Positions 20,913 to 29,318 of a DNA stretch of 64,000 nt are shown in pieces. The first letter of the stretch is position 1; each line of letters opens with the position of its first letter. A model generated the notes under the pieces. It did no database searches and was not told the DNA's origin. It worked only from the letters and a program-made list of their open reading frames with translations. The translations under genes and the position numbers were made by a program. The DNA comes from Methylobacterium sp. 17Sr1-1 (lineage in GTDB: Bacteria > Pseudomonadota > Alphaproteobacteria > Rhizobiales > Beijerinckiaceae). The DNA lies in contig NZ_CP029552.1 of assembly GCF_003173775.1 (NCBI RefSeq), positions 2,117,001 through 2,181,000 on the forward strand, in the 5' to 3' direction.

Positions 20913-22472
20913 CTAGGCCGCCGGAATGTACTGATACGTCCAGGTCTCGCTCAGCGTCTCGTCGCCCCGGCGCAGGAACAGCCGCAGCTCCACCGGCTCC
21001 GGCCCGGTCACCGCGAGGTCGAACTCGGCCCGCCAGTGGCCCGGCACGTCGTCCGGCACCGCCTCGGTGCGGGCGAGCGGGAAGGTGCCGCGGGAGGCCG
21101 TCAGCACGGCTTCCGGCTTCACCCCGGCCGGCAGGCGCCCCAGGGGCTCGCCCAGGAACTCGACCACGAACTTGCGCACGCCCTTCGGCCGGTCGGTGCC
21201 GGCCTGCCCGCCATTGCCCTCGCGGGTGGCGACCACGCGGGCGAGGTTGCTCGGATAGGGCTCGTCCGCGACCCAGTGCAGGCGGTAGGCGAGGTCGTGC
21301 GAGGAGCCGGCGCGGGCGGGTTCCGCCGGCACCCACATCGCCACGACGTTGTCGTGGATCTCGTCGTCGGTGGCGTTCTCGACCAGCTGCACGCTGCCCC
21401 GGCCCCAGTCGCCGAGCGGCTCGACCCAGAGCGAGGGCCGGCGGTCGTAGTAGACGCCGTCCTGGTAGTGGTCGAACAGGCGGTCGCGCTGCATCAGGCC
21501 GAAGCCGCGCGGGCGCTCGTCGGAGAAGGCCGAGACCATGGTGCGGGGCGGGTTGCGCAAGGGGCGCCAGATCCGCTCGCCGGCGCCGGTCCACAGCGCG
21601 AGTCCGTCCGAATCGTGCACCTCCGGGCGCCAGTCGGTCGCCGTGGGCTTGGCGGTCTCGGAGAACCAGTACATCGAGGTCAGCGGCGCCAGACCGAAGC
21701 GGCCGACATCCTTGCGCAGGTGCAGGCTCGCCTCGATGTCCATCACCACCGACTTGGTGCGGCGCATGCGGAACCGGTAGGCGCCGGCGGCCGAGGGGCC
21801 GTCAAGGAGGGCCAGCACCGTGACGGTGTCGGACTCCGGCGCCGGGGTCTCGAACCACACATGGGTGAAGTCCGGGAATTCCTCGGGGCGGTCCGGCATC
21901 ACGGTGTCGAGGGCGAGCCCCCGGGCCGACAGGCCGTACTGGTAGAGCTCGCCGATCGCGCGGAAATACGAGGCGCCCAGGAACGCGACCCAGTCGTTGC
22001 GGCGCCAGTCGAGAGGGCCGCCGCGGCGCTCCTGGAAGCGGAAGCCCGCGAAGCCCGGATTCGGCGGGAGGCGCCGGGCTGGCGAATCCGCCGGCATCTC
22101 GAAGGCGGCCGGGTCGTAGATGATCTCGCGCGCCTTACCCCCCTCGACCACGTGCATCCGCACCGGCTTCTGGAAGTAGCGGCCGAGATGGAAGAACGTG
22201 ACCGGGAAGGCGCTCGGGCCGTCGGCCCACAGAGCGTGGTCGGGCTTGTACTTCAGCTTGCCGTGGGCGTCGTAGTCGATCGCCTGCAGGACGTCGCGGT
22301 CGGGGATCGCCGGCGGCGTGTAGGGCCGGGCGGCGAGGTCCCGCGCCCGGGCCTTGAGGCTGTCGAAGCTGAAGGGCTCGGGGGTGCCCAGCGGCAGCTC
22401 GGCGGACAGCACCGCGGGGCCGGAGCCGAGCAGCAGCGCGGCGCCGGCGAGGAGCGTACGGCGGTCGATCAT
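20913..22472 (-). CDS. Periplasmic glucan biosynthesis protein, OpgG/OpgD (MdoG/MdoD) family
   Basis: A 519-residue periplasmic protein needed in relatives for assembly or branching of osmoregulated periplasmic glucans. It begins MIDRRTLLAGAALLLGSGP, a twin-arginine-like signal that resembles OpgD more than the Sec-exported OpgG. The MdoG core follows: FSFDSLKARARDLA, LKYKPDHALWADG, VAFLGASYFRAIG, TSMYWFSE and QLVENATDDEIHDNVVA. The start at 22472 has a GAGAGG ribosome site. No opgH/ndvB-type synthase is adjacent. A repeat element (22489-22590) sits directly upstream. Confidence 0.88.
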   Translation of the reverse strand: MIDRRTLLAGAALLLGSGPAVLSAELPLGTPEPFSFDSLKARARDLAARPYTPPAIPDRDVLQAIDYDAHGKLKYKPDHALWADGPSAFPVTFFHLGRYFQKPVRMHVVEGGKAREIIYDPAAFEMPADSPARRLPPNPGFAGFRFQERRGGPLDWRRNDWVAFLGASYFRAIGELYQYGLSARGLALDTVMPDRPEEFPDFTHVWFETPAPESDTVTVLALLDGPSAAGAYRFRMRRTKSVVMDIEASLHLRKDVGRFGLAPLTSMYWFSETAKPTATDWRPEVHDSDGLALWTGAGERIWRPLRNPPRTMVSAFSDERPRGFGLMQRDRLFDHYQDGVYYDRRPSLWVEPLGDWGRGSVQLVENATDDEIHDNVVAMWVPAEPARAGSSHDLAYRLHWVADEPYPSNLARVVATREGNGGQAGTDRPKGVRKFVVEFLGEPLGRLPAGVKPEAVLTASRGTFPLARTEAVPDDVPGHWRAEFDLAVTGPEPVELRLFLRRGDETLSETWTYQYIPAA

Positions 22473-22488
22473 CGCGGGGTGCCTCTCA

Positions 22489-22590
22489 AGCATTTTCCGA
22501 CGAAGTGGATACCGGTTCGTCGAAGAAAATGCGGCAAGATCAAAGTCCTAGAGCCCCATCCGATCGTCTTCCGATCGGATGGGGCTCTAG
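22489..22590. repeat. Two-hairpin intergenic element, full copy B
   Basis: A ~100-base element made of two hairpins. The first is a 43-base imperfect palindrome (22490-22532) that begins GCATTTTCCGACGAAGTGG and ends GAAAATGC. A linker follows (GGCAAGATCAAAGTC). The second hairpin (22548-22590) has a perfect 19-bp stem beginning CTAGAGCCCCATCCGATCG with a 5-base loop. It fills the gap between two codirectional minus-strand genes, overlaps the stop codon of the upstream one, and could act as a terminator or processing site. Confidence 0.85.
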
Positions 22591-22820
22591 CGGATCGGCT
22601 CGATGCTGGTGGCCCGGCGCCAGAGCTGAACCATGATGGACAGGGCGCCCAGGCTGAACAGCACCATCAGGACGTGGCCGACGGTGTCGCCGAGCTCGAA
22701 GATGCCGGCGAGCGCCCAACCCGCCGCGATCGCGACCGCGAAGACCTCGACGCCGACCAGCACCATGATGCTGAGGATGGTGACGAGGCTGCGGGGCTTG
22801 AGGGAACCTGATGCGGGCAC
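22587..22820 (-). CDS. Small two-helix inner-membrane protein
   Basis: A 77-residue protein with two hydrophobic helices: VTILSIMVLVGVEVFAVAIA with AAGWALAGIFELG, and HVLMVLFSLGALSIMVQLW. The C-terminus is short and basic (RRATSIEPIR). No family is recognised. The coding signal is modest, but both helices and the positive C-terminal residues look like a real membrane protein. Its stop codon is inside the right hairpin of repeat copy B, which would provide its terminator. Function unknown. Confidence 0.6.
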   Translation of the reverse strand: MPASGSLKPRSLVTILSIMVLVGVEVFAVAIAAGWALAGIFELGDTVGHVLMVLFSLGALSIMVQLWRRATSIEPIR

Positions 22821-22955
22821 GCGGCCTGATCCTTGTCCTGGTGGCAGGGCGACGGGCGAGAGGACGCCTATCGTTTCATGGCTGCGGGGACTAGCCTGAA
22901 CCGCAGGGCCGGCGCAACCGCGCGGGCCCGTTCCGCCCTATCATCCATCGGTGAG

Positions 22956-24554
22956 ATGCCCGAGACCCCCGTCTTCTCCCGCGCCGCCTGCGCGGCTCCC
23001 CACCACCTCGCGGCCGAGGCCGGCCGGGCGATCCTCGACGAGGGCGGCAACGCCGTCGAGGCGATGCTCGCCATGGCGGCGACGATCGCGGTGGTCTACC
23101 CCCACATGAACGGCATCGGCGGCGACGGCTTCTGGCTGATCCGGGGCCCGAACGGCGTGGTGCGGGCGATCGAGGCCTGCGGCCCGGCCGGTAGCCTCGC
23201 GACGGTCAAGCGCTACCGCGACAAGGGCTACGACGCGATCCCCGAGCGCGGGCCCGACGCGGCGCTGACGGTGGCCGGCGCGGTCGGCGGCTGGGCGCTC
23301 GCCCACGGCATCGCCCGCGACCTCGGCGGGCGCCTGCCGCTGCCCCTGCTCCTCTCCGACGCGGTCCGGCATGCCCGCGAGGGCGTGGCGGTGTCGCCGT
23401 CCGAGGCGCGCTACGTCCCCAAGGAACTCGATACGCTGCACGACCAGCCGGGTTTTCGCGAGACCTTCCTGATCGACGGGAAGCCCCCGAAGGCCGGGAC
23501 GAAGCGGGCGCTGCCGGCTCTGGCCGCGACGCTGGAGCAGCTCGGCCATGCCGGGCTGGAGGATTTCTACCGCGGCGATATCGGCCGCGAGGTCGCCGCC
23601 GACCTGGAGCGCGCCGGGAGCCCGGTCACACGGAGCGACATCGAGCGCTACCGGGCGGTGTCGCGGGCGCCGCTCGCGCTGAAGCTATCGGGCGGCACGG
23701 TCTACAATTGCCCGCCGCCGAGCCAGGGGCTGGCCGCCCTGCTGATCCTCGGCCTCTACGAGCGTCTGGGCACCATCCGCCCCGAGACGGCGGCGCACTA
23801 TCACGGGCTGATCGAGGCCACGAAGCGGGCCTTCCGGATCCGCGACGTGGTGGTGACCGATTTCGACCGCTTGCGCCACGACCCTGCGACCTTCCTGGCG
23901 CCGGAGCGCCTGGAGGCGGAGGCCGCGGCGATCCGCATGGACCGCGCCTCGCCCTATCCTGTCCGCCCGGTCGGCGACGGCGACACGGTGTGGATGGGGG
24001 CAATCGACGGAAACGGCGTCGCGGTCTCCTACATCCAGTCGGTCTACTGGGAGTTCGGCTCCGGGCTCGTCCTGCCGCGCACCGGCATCACCTGGCAGAA
24101 TCGCGGTCTCGCCTTCTCCCTCGATCCGAAGGCCGTGAACCCGCTGGAGCCGGGGCGGCGGCCGTTCCACACCCTCAATCCCGCTCTCGCCGTGCTCGCC
24201 GACGGGCGGGTGATGGCCTACGGCAGCATGGGCGGCGACGGGCAGCCGCAATTCCAGGCGCAGGTCTTCACCCGCTACGCCACCTACGGGATGGGCGTCG
24301 CGGACGCGGTGGACGCGCCGCGCTTCCTGTTCGGCCGCACCTGGGGCGCGGAATCCATGACCGTGAAGGTCGAGGACCGGTTCGATTCGTCCTGCATCGC
24401 GGCGCTCGCGCGGATGGGCCACGAGGTCGAGGAACTGGGCGGATCCTACATCGACTCGCTGGGCCATGCCGGGCTGCTGGTGCGCCACCCGGGCAACGGT
24501 CGGGTCGAGGCGACGCACGACCCGCGCTCGGATGGCGGGGCGGCCGGGCTCTAG
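22956..24554 (+). CDS. Gamma-glutamyltransferase-family Ntn hydrolase (HpxW/oxamate amidohydrolase-like)
   Basis: A 532-residue self-processing Ntn hydrolase of the GGT superfamily. It carries GGNAVEAMLAMAATIAVVYPHMNGIGGDGFWLI in sections typical of the large subunit, and the processing site GDGDTVWMGAIDGNG, where Thr344 would become the new N-terminal nucleophile of the small subunit. The following SYIQSVYWEFGSG and GSMGGDGQPQFQAQV are closer to the HpxW/YwrD-like branch than to glutathione-degrading Ggt. No obvious signal peptide, so probably cytoplasmic. The ATG at 22956 is the first within the family-like region; 41 upstream in-frame codons look spurious. Substrate uncertain: oxamate, gamma-glutamyl compounds or related amides. 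Confidence 0.85.
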   Translation: MPETPVFSRAACAAPHHLAAEAGRAILDEGGNAVEAMLAMAATIAVVYPHMNGIGGDGFWLIRGPNGVVRAIEACGPAGSLATVKRYRDKGYDAIPERGPDAALTVAGAVGGWALAHGIARDLGGRLPLPLLLSDAVRHAREGVAVSPSEARYVPKELDTLHDQPGFRETFLIDGKPPKAGTKRALPALAATLEQLGHAGLEDFYRGDIGREVAADLERAGSPVTRSDIERYRAVSRAPLALKLSGGTVYNCPPPSQGLAALLILGLYERLGTIRPETAAHYHGLIEATKRAFRIRDVVVTDFDRLRHDPATFLAPERLEAEAAAIRMDRASPYPVRPVGDGDTVWMGAIDGNGVAVSYIQSVYWEFGSGLVLPRTGITWQNRGLAFSLDPKAVNPLEPGRRPFHTLNPALAVLADGRVMAYGSMGGDGQPQFQAQVFTRYATYGMGVADAVDAPRFLFGRTWGAESMTVKVEDRFDSSCIAALARMGHEVEELGGSYIDSLGHAGLLVRHPGNGRVEATHDPRSDGGAAGL

Positions 24555-24561
24555 CCTCGTC

Positions 24562-25365
24562 TCACGGCTTCACCGCCTCGAACAGCAGCATCTGCAACCG
24601 GGCCGTCGCGGGGTCGCCGAGCGTGTCCCGGAGCCGGCGCTCCAGTTCCGCGACGAGCGGCTCCGGCTCGACCCCGCGCTCGTGCAGCAGGGCGGCGGTC
24701 GGGTTGCCGCGCAGGAGGCCGGCCGCGAACAGCCCGACATCCGGCACCGGCGCGTCGAGGCGGACCACCTCGGCGCGAAAGCCCGTGAAGCCCGCCTCCT
24801 CCACCAGCGTTCGAACGGCGTCGAGGCTCGTCAGGCCGTAGGCGAGGCCGAAGACCCCGGGCTCGCCGGTCGCCTCGACGACGAGGTCGGCCGCGACCGC
24901 GGCATAGGGATTGGTCTCGCGGGAATCCCAGGTGGTGAACACGAATCGCCCGCCGGGACGGAGCACCCGCGCCGCCTCCCGCATCGCGCCGGCCCGGTCG
25001 GGGAAGAACATCACGCCGAACTGGGTGAGCACGAGGTCGAAGGCGGCGTCCGCGAAAGGCAGCGCCTGGGCGTCGGCGGGTTGCAGCTCGACCGCGGGGG
25101 CGTCCGACAGGGTCTCCGCGGCGAGCGCCAGCATCGCCGGGGCGAGATCGGTGGCGGTGATCGCCGTCCCGGCCGGCAGGCGCATCGCCAGGAGCCGGGT
25201 CACCTGCCCGGTTCCGGCGGCGGTCTCGAGCACCCGCTCCGGGGCGTGGGCGGCGACCCGGGTCGCCGTCACCGCGGCGGCCGGCGCGAACATCACCGGC
25301 GCCATGCCGCGCTCGTAGAAATCCGGGATCGCGCCGCCGAAATGGCGTTGGAGGTTCGCCGTCAT
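24562..25365 (-). CDS. Class I SAM-dependent methyltransferase (UbiE/Methyltransf_11-like)
   Basis: A 267-residue protein with a clear methyltransferase core. Motif I is VLETAAGTGQVTRLLA and motif II region is ITATDLAPAMLALA. Post-I has PADAQALPFADAAFDLVLTQ, and LRPGGRFVFTTWD follows. The C-terminal third is variable and gives no substrate clue. The start at 25365 (MTANLQRHF) fits the family; 25 upstream in-frame codons are unlikely to be coding. It converges with the GGT-family gene (7-base gap). Confidence 0.85.
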   Translation of the reverse strand: MTANLQRHFGGAIPDFYERGMAPVMFAPAAAVTATRVAAHAPERVLETAAGTGQVTRLLAMRLPAGTAITATDLAPAMLALAAETLSDAPAVELQPADAQALPFADAAFDLVLTQFGVMFFPDRAGAMREAARVLRPGGRFVFTTWDSRETNPYAAVAADLVVEATGEPGVFGLAYGLTSLDAVRTLVEEAGFTGFRAEVVRLDAPVPDVGLFAAGLLRGNPTAALLHERGVEPEPLVAELERRLRDTLGDPATARLQMLLFEAVKP

Positions 25366-25402
25366 GGCGTTTCCGCTCCACAGCCGAGGAGCCTTTCCGG
25401 GA

Positions 25403-25418
25403 ATATTGTCATATTGTC
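25403..25418. promoter_or_regulatory. Tandem ATATTGTC x2 upstream of methyltransferase
   Basis: Two abutting copies of ATATTGTC about 40 bases ahead of the methyltransferase start, in the only AT-rich patch of the gap. They may mark promoter or operator sequence. Chance cannot be excluded. Confidence 0.25.
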
Positions 25419-25480
25419 GTAGGACCATGAAGACGAACACCCGTTACATGGCGTGACCTTCGCGCATGGCGGCGACACAT

Positions 25481-25518
25481 GCCAAGGGCCCGGCACCTCG
25501 CGGTACCGGGCCCTTGGC
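25481..25518 (-). terminator. Hairpin downstream of the RegA-type regulator
   Basis: GCCAAGGGCCCGG and its inverse CCGGGCCCTTGGC form a 13-bp perfect stem (extended by a partly paired GCACC/GGTAC) with a short loop, starting 19 bases past the regulator stop. T-run is poor, so confidence is moderate. Confidence 0.5.
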
Positions 25519-25536
25519 CATCCATCCCGACCGGCT

Positions 25537-26136
25537 CTAGCGCGGCGCGCGCTTCGCCAGGATCCGCTGCAGCGTGCGCCGGTGCATGTTGAGCCGGCGC
25601 GCCGTCTCCGAGACGTTGCGGCCGCACAATTCATACACGCGCTGGATGTGCTCCCAGCGTACCCGGTCGGCCGACATCGGGTTCTCGGGCGGGTCGGCCC
25701 GCTCGCCGGGCTCGGCCATCAGGGTGCCGTGGATCTCGTCGGCGTCGGCGGGCTTCGCCAGGTAGTCGAAGGCGCCGAGCTTCACCGCGGTCACCGCCGT
25801 GGCGATGTTGCCGTAGCCGGTCAGGATCACGCCGCGGGCCTCGGGCCGGCGCTCCTTCAGGCGGGCGATCACGTCGAGGCCGTTGCCGTCGCCCAGCCGC
25901 ATGTCGATGACCGCGAAGGCCGGCGGCTGCGCGTCGACCGCCGAGACGCCCTCGGCCACGCTCTCCGCCACGTGCACCCGGTAGCCGCGCGCCTCCATCG
26001 CCCGGGCGAGGCGGGTCGAGAACGGCTTGTCGTCGTCGACGATCAGCAGGCTGCGGTCGGCGTGGTTGAGGAGGGCGTCGCCCTCCGGGATGGTGCCGGC
26101 CGCGGCCTCCGGGCTCAGTGTTCCGTACTGCGTCAT
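25537..26136 (-). CDS. actR: RegA/PrrA/ActR-type redox response regulator
   Basis: A 199-residue two-domain regulator. The receiver domain has the acidic pocket Asp34/Asp35, the phospho-acceptor Asp78 in AVIDMRLGDGNG, Thr106 and Lys128. A short proline-containing linker leads to a Fis-type helix-turn-helix at the C-terminus (NVSETARRLNMHRRTLQRILAKRAP), the highly conserved RegA DNA-binding sequence. In relatives RegA/PrrA/ActR with its kinase controls energy, carbon and nitrogen genes in response to redox. It is followed by a hairpin terminator and is preceded by regB on the same strand with a 42-base gap, so the pair is one unit. Confidence 0.93.
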   Translation of the reverse strand: MTQYGTLSPEAAAGTIPEGDALLNHADRSLLIVDDDKPFSTRLARAMEARGYRVHVAESVAEGVSAVDAQPPAFAVIDMRLGDGNGLDVIARLKERRPEARGVILTGYGNIATAVTAVKLGAFDYLAKPADADEIHGTLMAEPGERADPPENPMSADRVRWEHIQRVYELCGRNVSETARRLNMHRRTLQRILAKRAPR

Positions 26137-26178
26137 CAGGCGACGCTCCTTGCGATTTCAGTCAGTCTCTTCAGAGCG

Positions 26179-27593
26179 TTATATAGGAACGTCGCGCGCC
26201 TGCGTCAGGGGTGCGGCGCCCCCCGTGCCCGGGTTTCGGTGGCCTTTGGCCTCCCTCTCGAAAACGTGACGGGGCCAGACGATCCGCACCACCGCGCCGG
26301 TCGAGGGATCGACCGCGTTGGCGAGGTTCAGCTGCGCGCCCGAGCGCTCGATCAGGGTCTTGGCGATGAACAGGCCGAGGCCGAGGCCGGTTCCACCCTC
26401 CGGTCCGGCCTGCTCCTGCGCGCTCTTGGCGACCGTCTTGGCCGCGCTGCGGGTGCTGACATAGGGCTCTCCGACCCGCAGCAGCACCTCGGGGGCGAAG
26501 CCCGGCCCGTCATCGCGGATCTCGAGCGAGACCCGGTCCGGGCTCCAGCGCGCCTCGATCGCCACGCAGCTCTCTGCGAAGTCGACCGCGTTGTCGACGA
26601 TGTTGGCGAGGCCGAACATCACGCCCGGATTGCGACGGCAGGCCGGCTCCGGCCCGTCGCCCTTCGTCTTGACGTCGAGCACGATGCCGAGCGCACGCTG
26701 CGGCGCGACGAGCTCCTCGACGAGGTGGCTGAGCGTGATGGTCTCGATGAAGCCGCCCTGGTCGGCATCGAGCGAGGTGAGCTTGGAAAGGATACCGCGG
26801 CAGCGCTCGACCTGGTCGCGCAGGAGCGCCAAGTCCTCCGCCACGCTCGGTGAGGCGGAGGGCCCGAGCTGGCGGTCGAGCTCCTTCGCCACCACCGTGA
26901 TCGTGGCGAGCGGCGTGCCGAGCTCGTGGGCGGCCGCCGCGGCGAGCCCGTCGAGCTGCGACAGGTGCTGCTCGCGGGCCAGCACCAGCTCGGTCGCGGC
27001 CAGAGCCTGGGCGAGCTGGCGCGCCTCCTCGGCGACGCGCCAGGCGTAAACCCCCGTGAAAGCAGTTCCGAGCAGGATCGCGGTCCAGACACCCGAGACG
27101 TAGAGGAACGGCAGTTCGAGCTTCTCGCCCGCGAACCACGGCAGCGGCCGGTAGACCAGCGCCAGCAGCGTCGAGAGGCCGACCGCCAGGAGGCCGAGCG
27201 CGAGGGTCCGGGCCGGGGGAGGGCGGTGGCCGAGATCAGCACCGGGGCGAGGAACAGGAGGGCGAACGGGTTCTGCAGGCCGCCGGTGAGGAAGAGCAGG
27301 GCGGCGAGCTGGATGATGTCGAAGGCGAGCAGCAGCACCGCGGCGTCGTCGCTGAGCCGGTGGCTCGCCGGGTAGCGGATCCGGAGGGTGAGGTTGAGCC
27401 AGGACGAGGCCGCGATGACGAGGAAGCACCAGCCGAACGGCAGGGGCAGGCCGAGCCCGAGATGGGCGCCGGCCACCGCCGCGCCCTGGCCGGCCACCGC
27501 GAGCCAGCGCAGGCGCACCAGGGTATCGAGGCGCAGGTGGCGGGCATCGCGCACCAGATCGGTCTGCAAGGTCTCGAACATGGCGGAAACCAT
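26179..27593 (-). pseudogene. actS: RegB/PrrB/ActS redox-sensing histidine kinase, reading frame disrupted
   Basis: The two halves of one membrane histidine kinase lie in different frames. The N-terminal half (from ATG 27593 or 27581: FETLQTDLVRDARHLRLDTLVRLRW) has several helices and the quinone-site motif GGLQNPF, reading to about LISATALP. The remainder continues one base out of phase from ARTLALGLLAVG, with H-box AAAHELGTPLATI and the redox cysteine in VERCRGIL. The ATP domain (NIVDNAVDFA, GGTGLGLGLF) is intact. A single missing G in the run at 27215-27219 (plus strand) would explain it: adding one base gives a continuous protein. It may be a sequencing or assembly error, or a real loss of the kinase. 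Start and frameshift position are inferred. Confidence 0.75.
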
Positions 27594-27898
27594 AGCGCGC
27601 CGCCGCCCGCCGGCCAGGGCGACGGGGCGGAAACCCTTCGCGGTCCAGTGCGTTATTGTCGACGGTGCAGTCCCGGGCTCAGGATCGCCGACGGGGCGAT
27701 TCTGCACCGGCTATCGCACTGCACAAGGCACACGCGGGAGTTGAGGCAAAAAAGGCACAGTTCCACCTTTTGACACCTTGGATTTCCGCAGATGTTGCCC
27801 TTCTATATCAGGCCTCTATTGTCCTGGCTCCCAGTCGGGACAGGCGTCTCATAACGGCGGGTGCGCGCGTCGTTGGGTCAATCTTGGACGGTGGCGTC
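27594..27898. other. 305-base divergent gap, regB / phaZ
   Basis: Gap between the regB locus and phaZ, noticeably AT-richer toward phaZ (AAAAAAGG, TTTTGACACC, TATATCAGG). The ORF upstream of phaZ is open through it, but the coding character starts only at 27899. TTGACA-like TTTTGACACCTTGG occurs at about 27776, and TTCTATATCA some 25 bases later may contain promoter elements for phaZ. No repeat-family element here. Confidence 0.4.
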
Positions 27899-29170
27899 AT
27901 GGATCTCTCCTATTTCTGGTATGAAGCTGCGCACTGGATGTTGACGCCTGCCCGAGCGGCCGCCGACGCCACGCAGCTCGTGTTCAAGAATCCCGTCAAT
28001 CCGATCACCTACACGCCCTATGGCCGGACCGTGTCGGCGGCCTGCGAGATGTTCGAGCGCACGACGCGCCGCTACGGCAAGCCGGCCTTCAACCTGCCTA
28101 CCACCGTGGTCGAGGGTCTGGTGACGGAGGTCACCGAGCGGGTGGTGTGGTCGAAGCCGTTCTGCCAGGTCCTCAAGTTCGACCGGGCCCTGAAGCGCCC
28201 GACGACCCAGGCCCAGCCGAAGGTTCTGGTCGTGGCGCCGATGTCGGGCCATTACGCCACGCTCCTGCGCGGCACGGTCGAGGCGCTGCTGCCCTCCCAC
28301 GAGGTGATGATCACCGACTGGATCGACGCCCGCATGGTGCCTCTCGAGGCCGGCCGGTTCGACCTCGACAGCTACATCGACTACCTGATCGAGATGTTTC
28401 AGGCCCTCGGGCCGGACCTGCACGTGATCGCGGTCTGCCAGCCGTCGGTGCCGGTCTTCGCCGCCGTCGCCCGGATGGAGGCGGACGGCATGCCGGGCGT
28501 GCCGACCTCGATGACCCTGATGGGTGGCCCGATCGACACCCGCCGCTCGCCCACCGCGGTGAACTGCCTCGCCGCGGAGCGCGGCTCGGAATGGTTCAAG
28601 CGCAACTGCATCACCGTTGTGCCGCCGGGCTATCCCGGCACCTGGCGCGAGGTCTATCCGGGCTTCTTCCAGCTCTCCGGCTTCATGGGCATGAACCTCG
28701 ACCGTCACCTGACGGCCCATTGGGACATGTACAAGCACCTGGTGCGCAACGACGGCGACTCAGCCGAGAAGCACCGCGACTTCTACGACGAGTACCTGTC
28801 GGTGATGGACCTGACGGCGGAGTTCTACCTCCAGACGGTCAACACCGTGTTCGTCGAGCACGCCCTGCCGAAGGGCGAGATGCGCCACCGCGACAAGCCC
28901 GTCGACCCGACGGCGATCCGCCACTGCGCCATCATGGCGGTCGAGGGCGAGAACGACGACATCTCTGGCGTCGGCCAGACCCTGGCGGCCCACGACCTGA
29001 CCCCCAACCTGGCCGCAGAGCGCAAGCTCTACCACCTGCAGAAGGGCGTCGGCCATTACGGCGTCTTCAACGGCTCGCGCTTCCGCGCCAACATCGCGCC
29101 GCGCATCTCCGCCTTCATGCACGCGATGCAGGGCACCCAGGCCGTCGAGGAGCTGCGCGCAGCCTCCTGA
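27899..29170 (+). CDS. phaZ: Intracellular polyhydroxybutyrate depolymerase
   Basis: A 423-residue cytoplasmic enzyme that degrades native PHB granules to 3-hydroxybutyrate units. It starts MDLSYFWYEAAHWMLTPARA, highly typical of the PhaZ1/PhaZ family. The catalytic cysteine is Cys180 in VIAVCQPSVP (in place of the Ser lipase box), with downstream ENDDISG and GVGHYGVFNGSRFR containing the Asp and His of the triad. Length is normal for the family (about 410-430). The start at 27899 is supported by a GGACGG ribosome site; the frame is open 81 codons further up, without similarity. It probably mobilises PHB when carbon is short. Confidence 0.95.
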   Translation: MDLSYFWYEAAHWMLTPARAAADATQLVFKNPVNPITYTPYGRTVSAACEMFERTTRRYGKPAFNLPTTVVEGLVTEVTERVVWSKPFCQVLKFDRALKRPTTQAQPKVLVVAPMSGHYATLLRGTVEALLPSHEVMITDWIDARMVPLEAGRFDLDSYIDYLIEMFQALGPDLHVIAVCQPSVPVFAAVARMEADGMPGVPTSMTLMGGPIDTRRSPTAVNCLAAERGSEWFKRNCITVVPPGYPGTWREVYPGFFQLSGFMGMNLDRHLTAHWDMYKHLVRNDGDSAEKHRDFYDEYLSVMDLTAEFYLQTVNTVFVEHALPKGEMRHRDKPVDPTAIRHCAIMAVEGENDDISGVGQTLAAHDLTPNLAAERKLYHLQKGVGHYGVFNGSRFRANIAPRISAFMHAMQGTQAVEELRAAS

Positions 29171-29318
29171 TCGTCCCGTTCGGCGCCGCCTGAGGCGGCG
29201 CCGGCTCCCGCCGATGTTCCCGGCCCGCTCCTTGCGCTCCTGGTTCGCGCACCTCGTCGGCCTCGCTCGATCACGCGGGACGCTGACAGGCTCCGGGTCT
29301 CCCGAGTACAAAGGTGGC

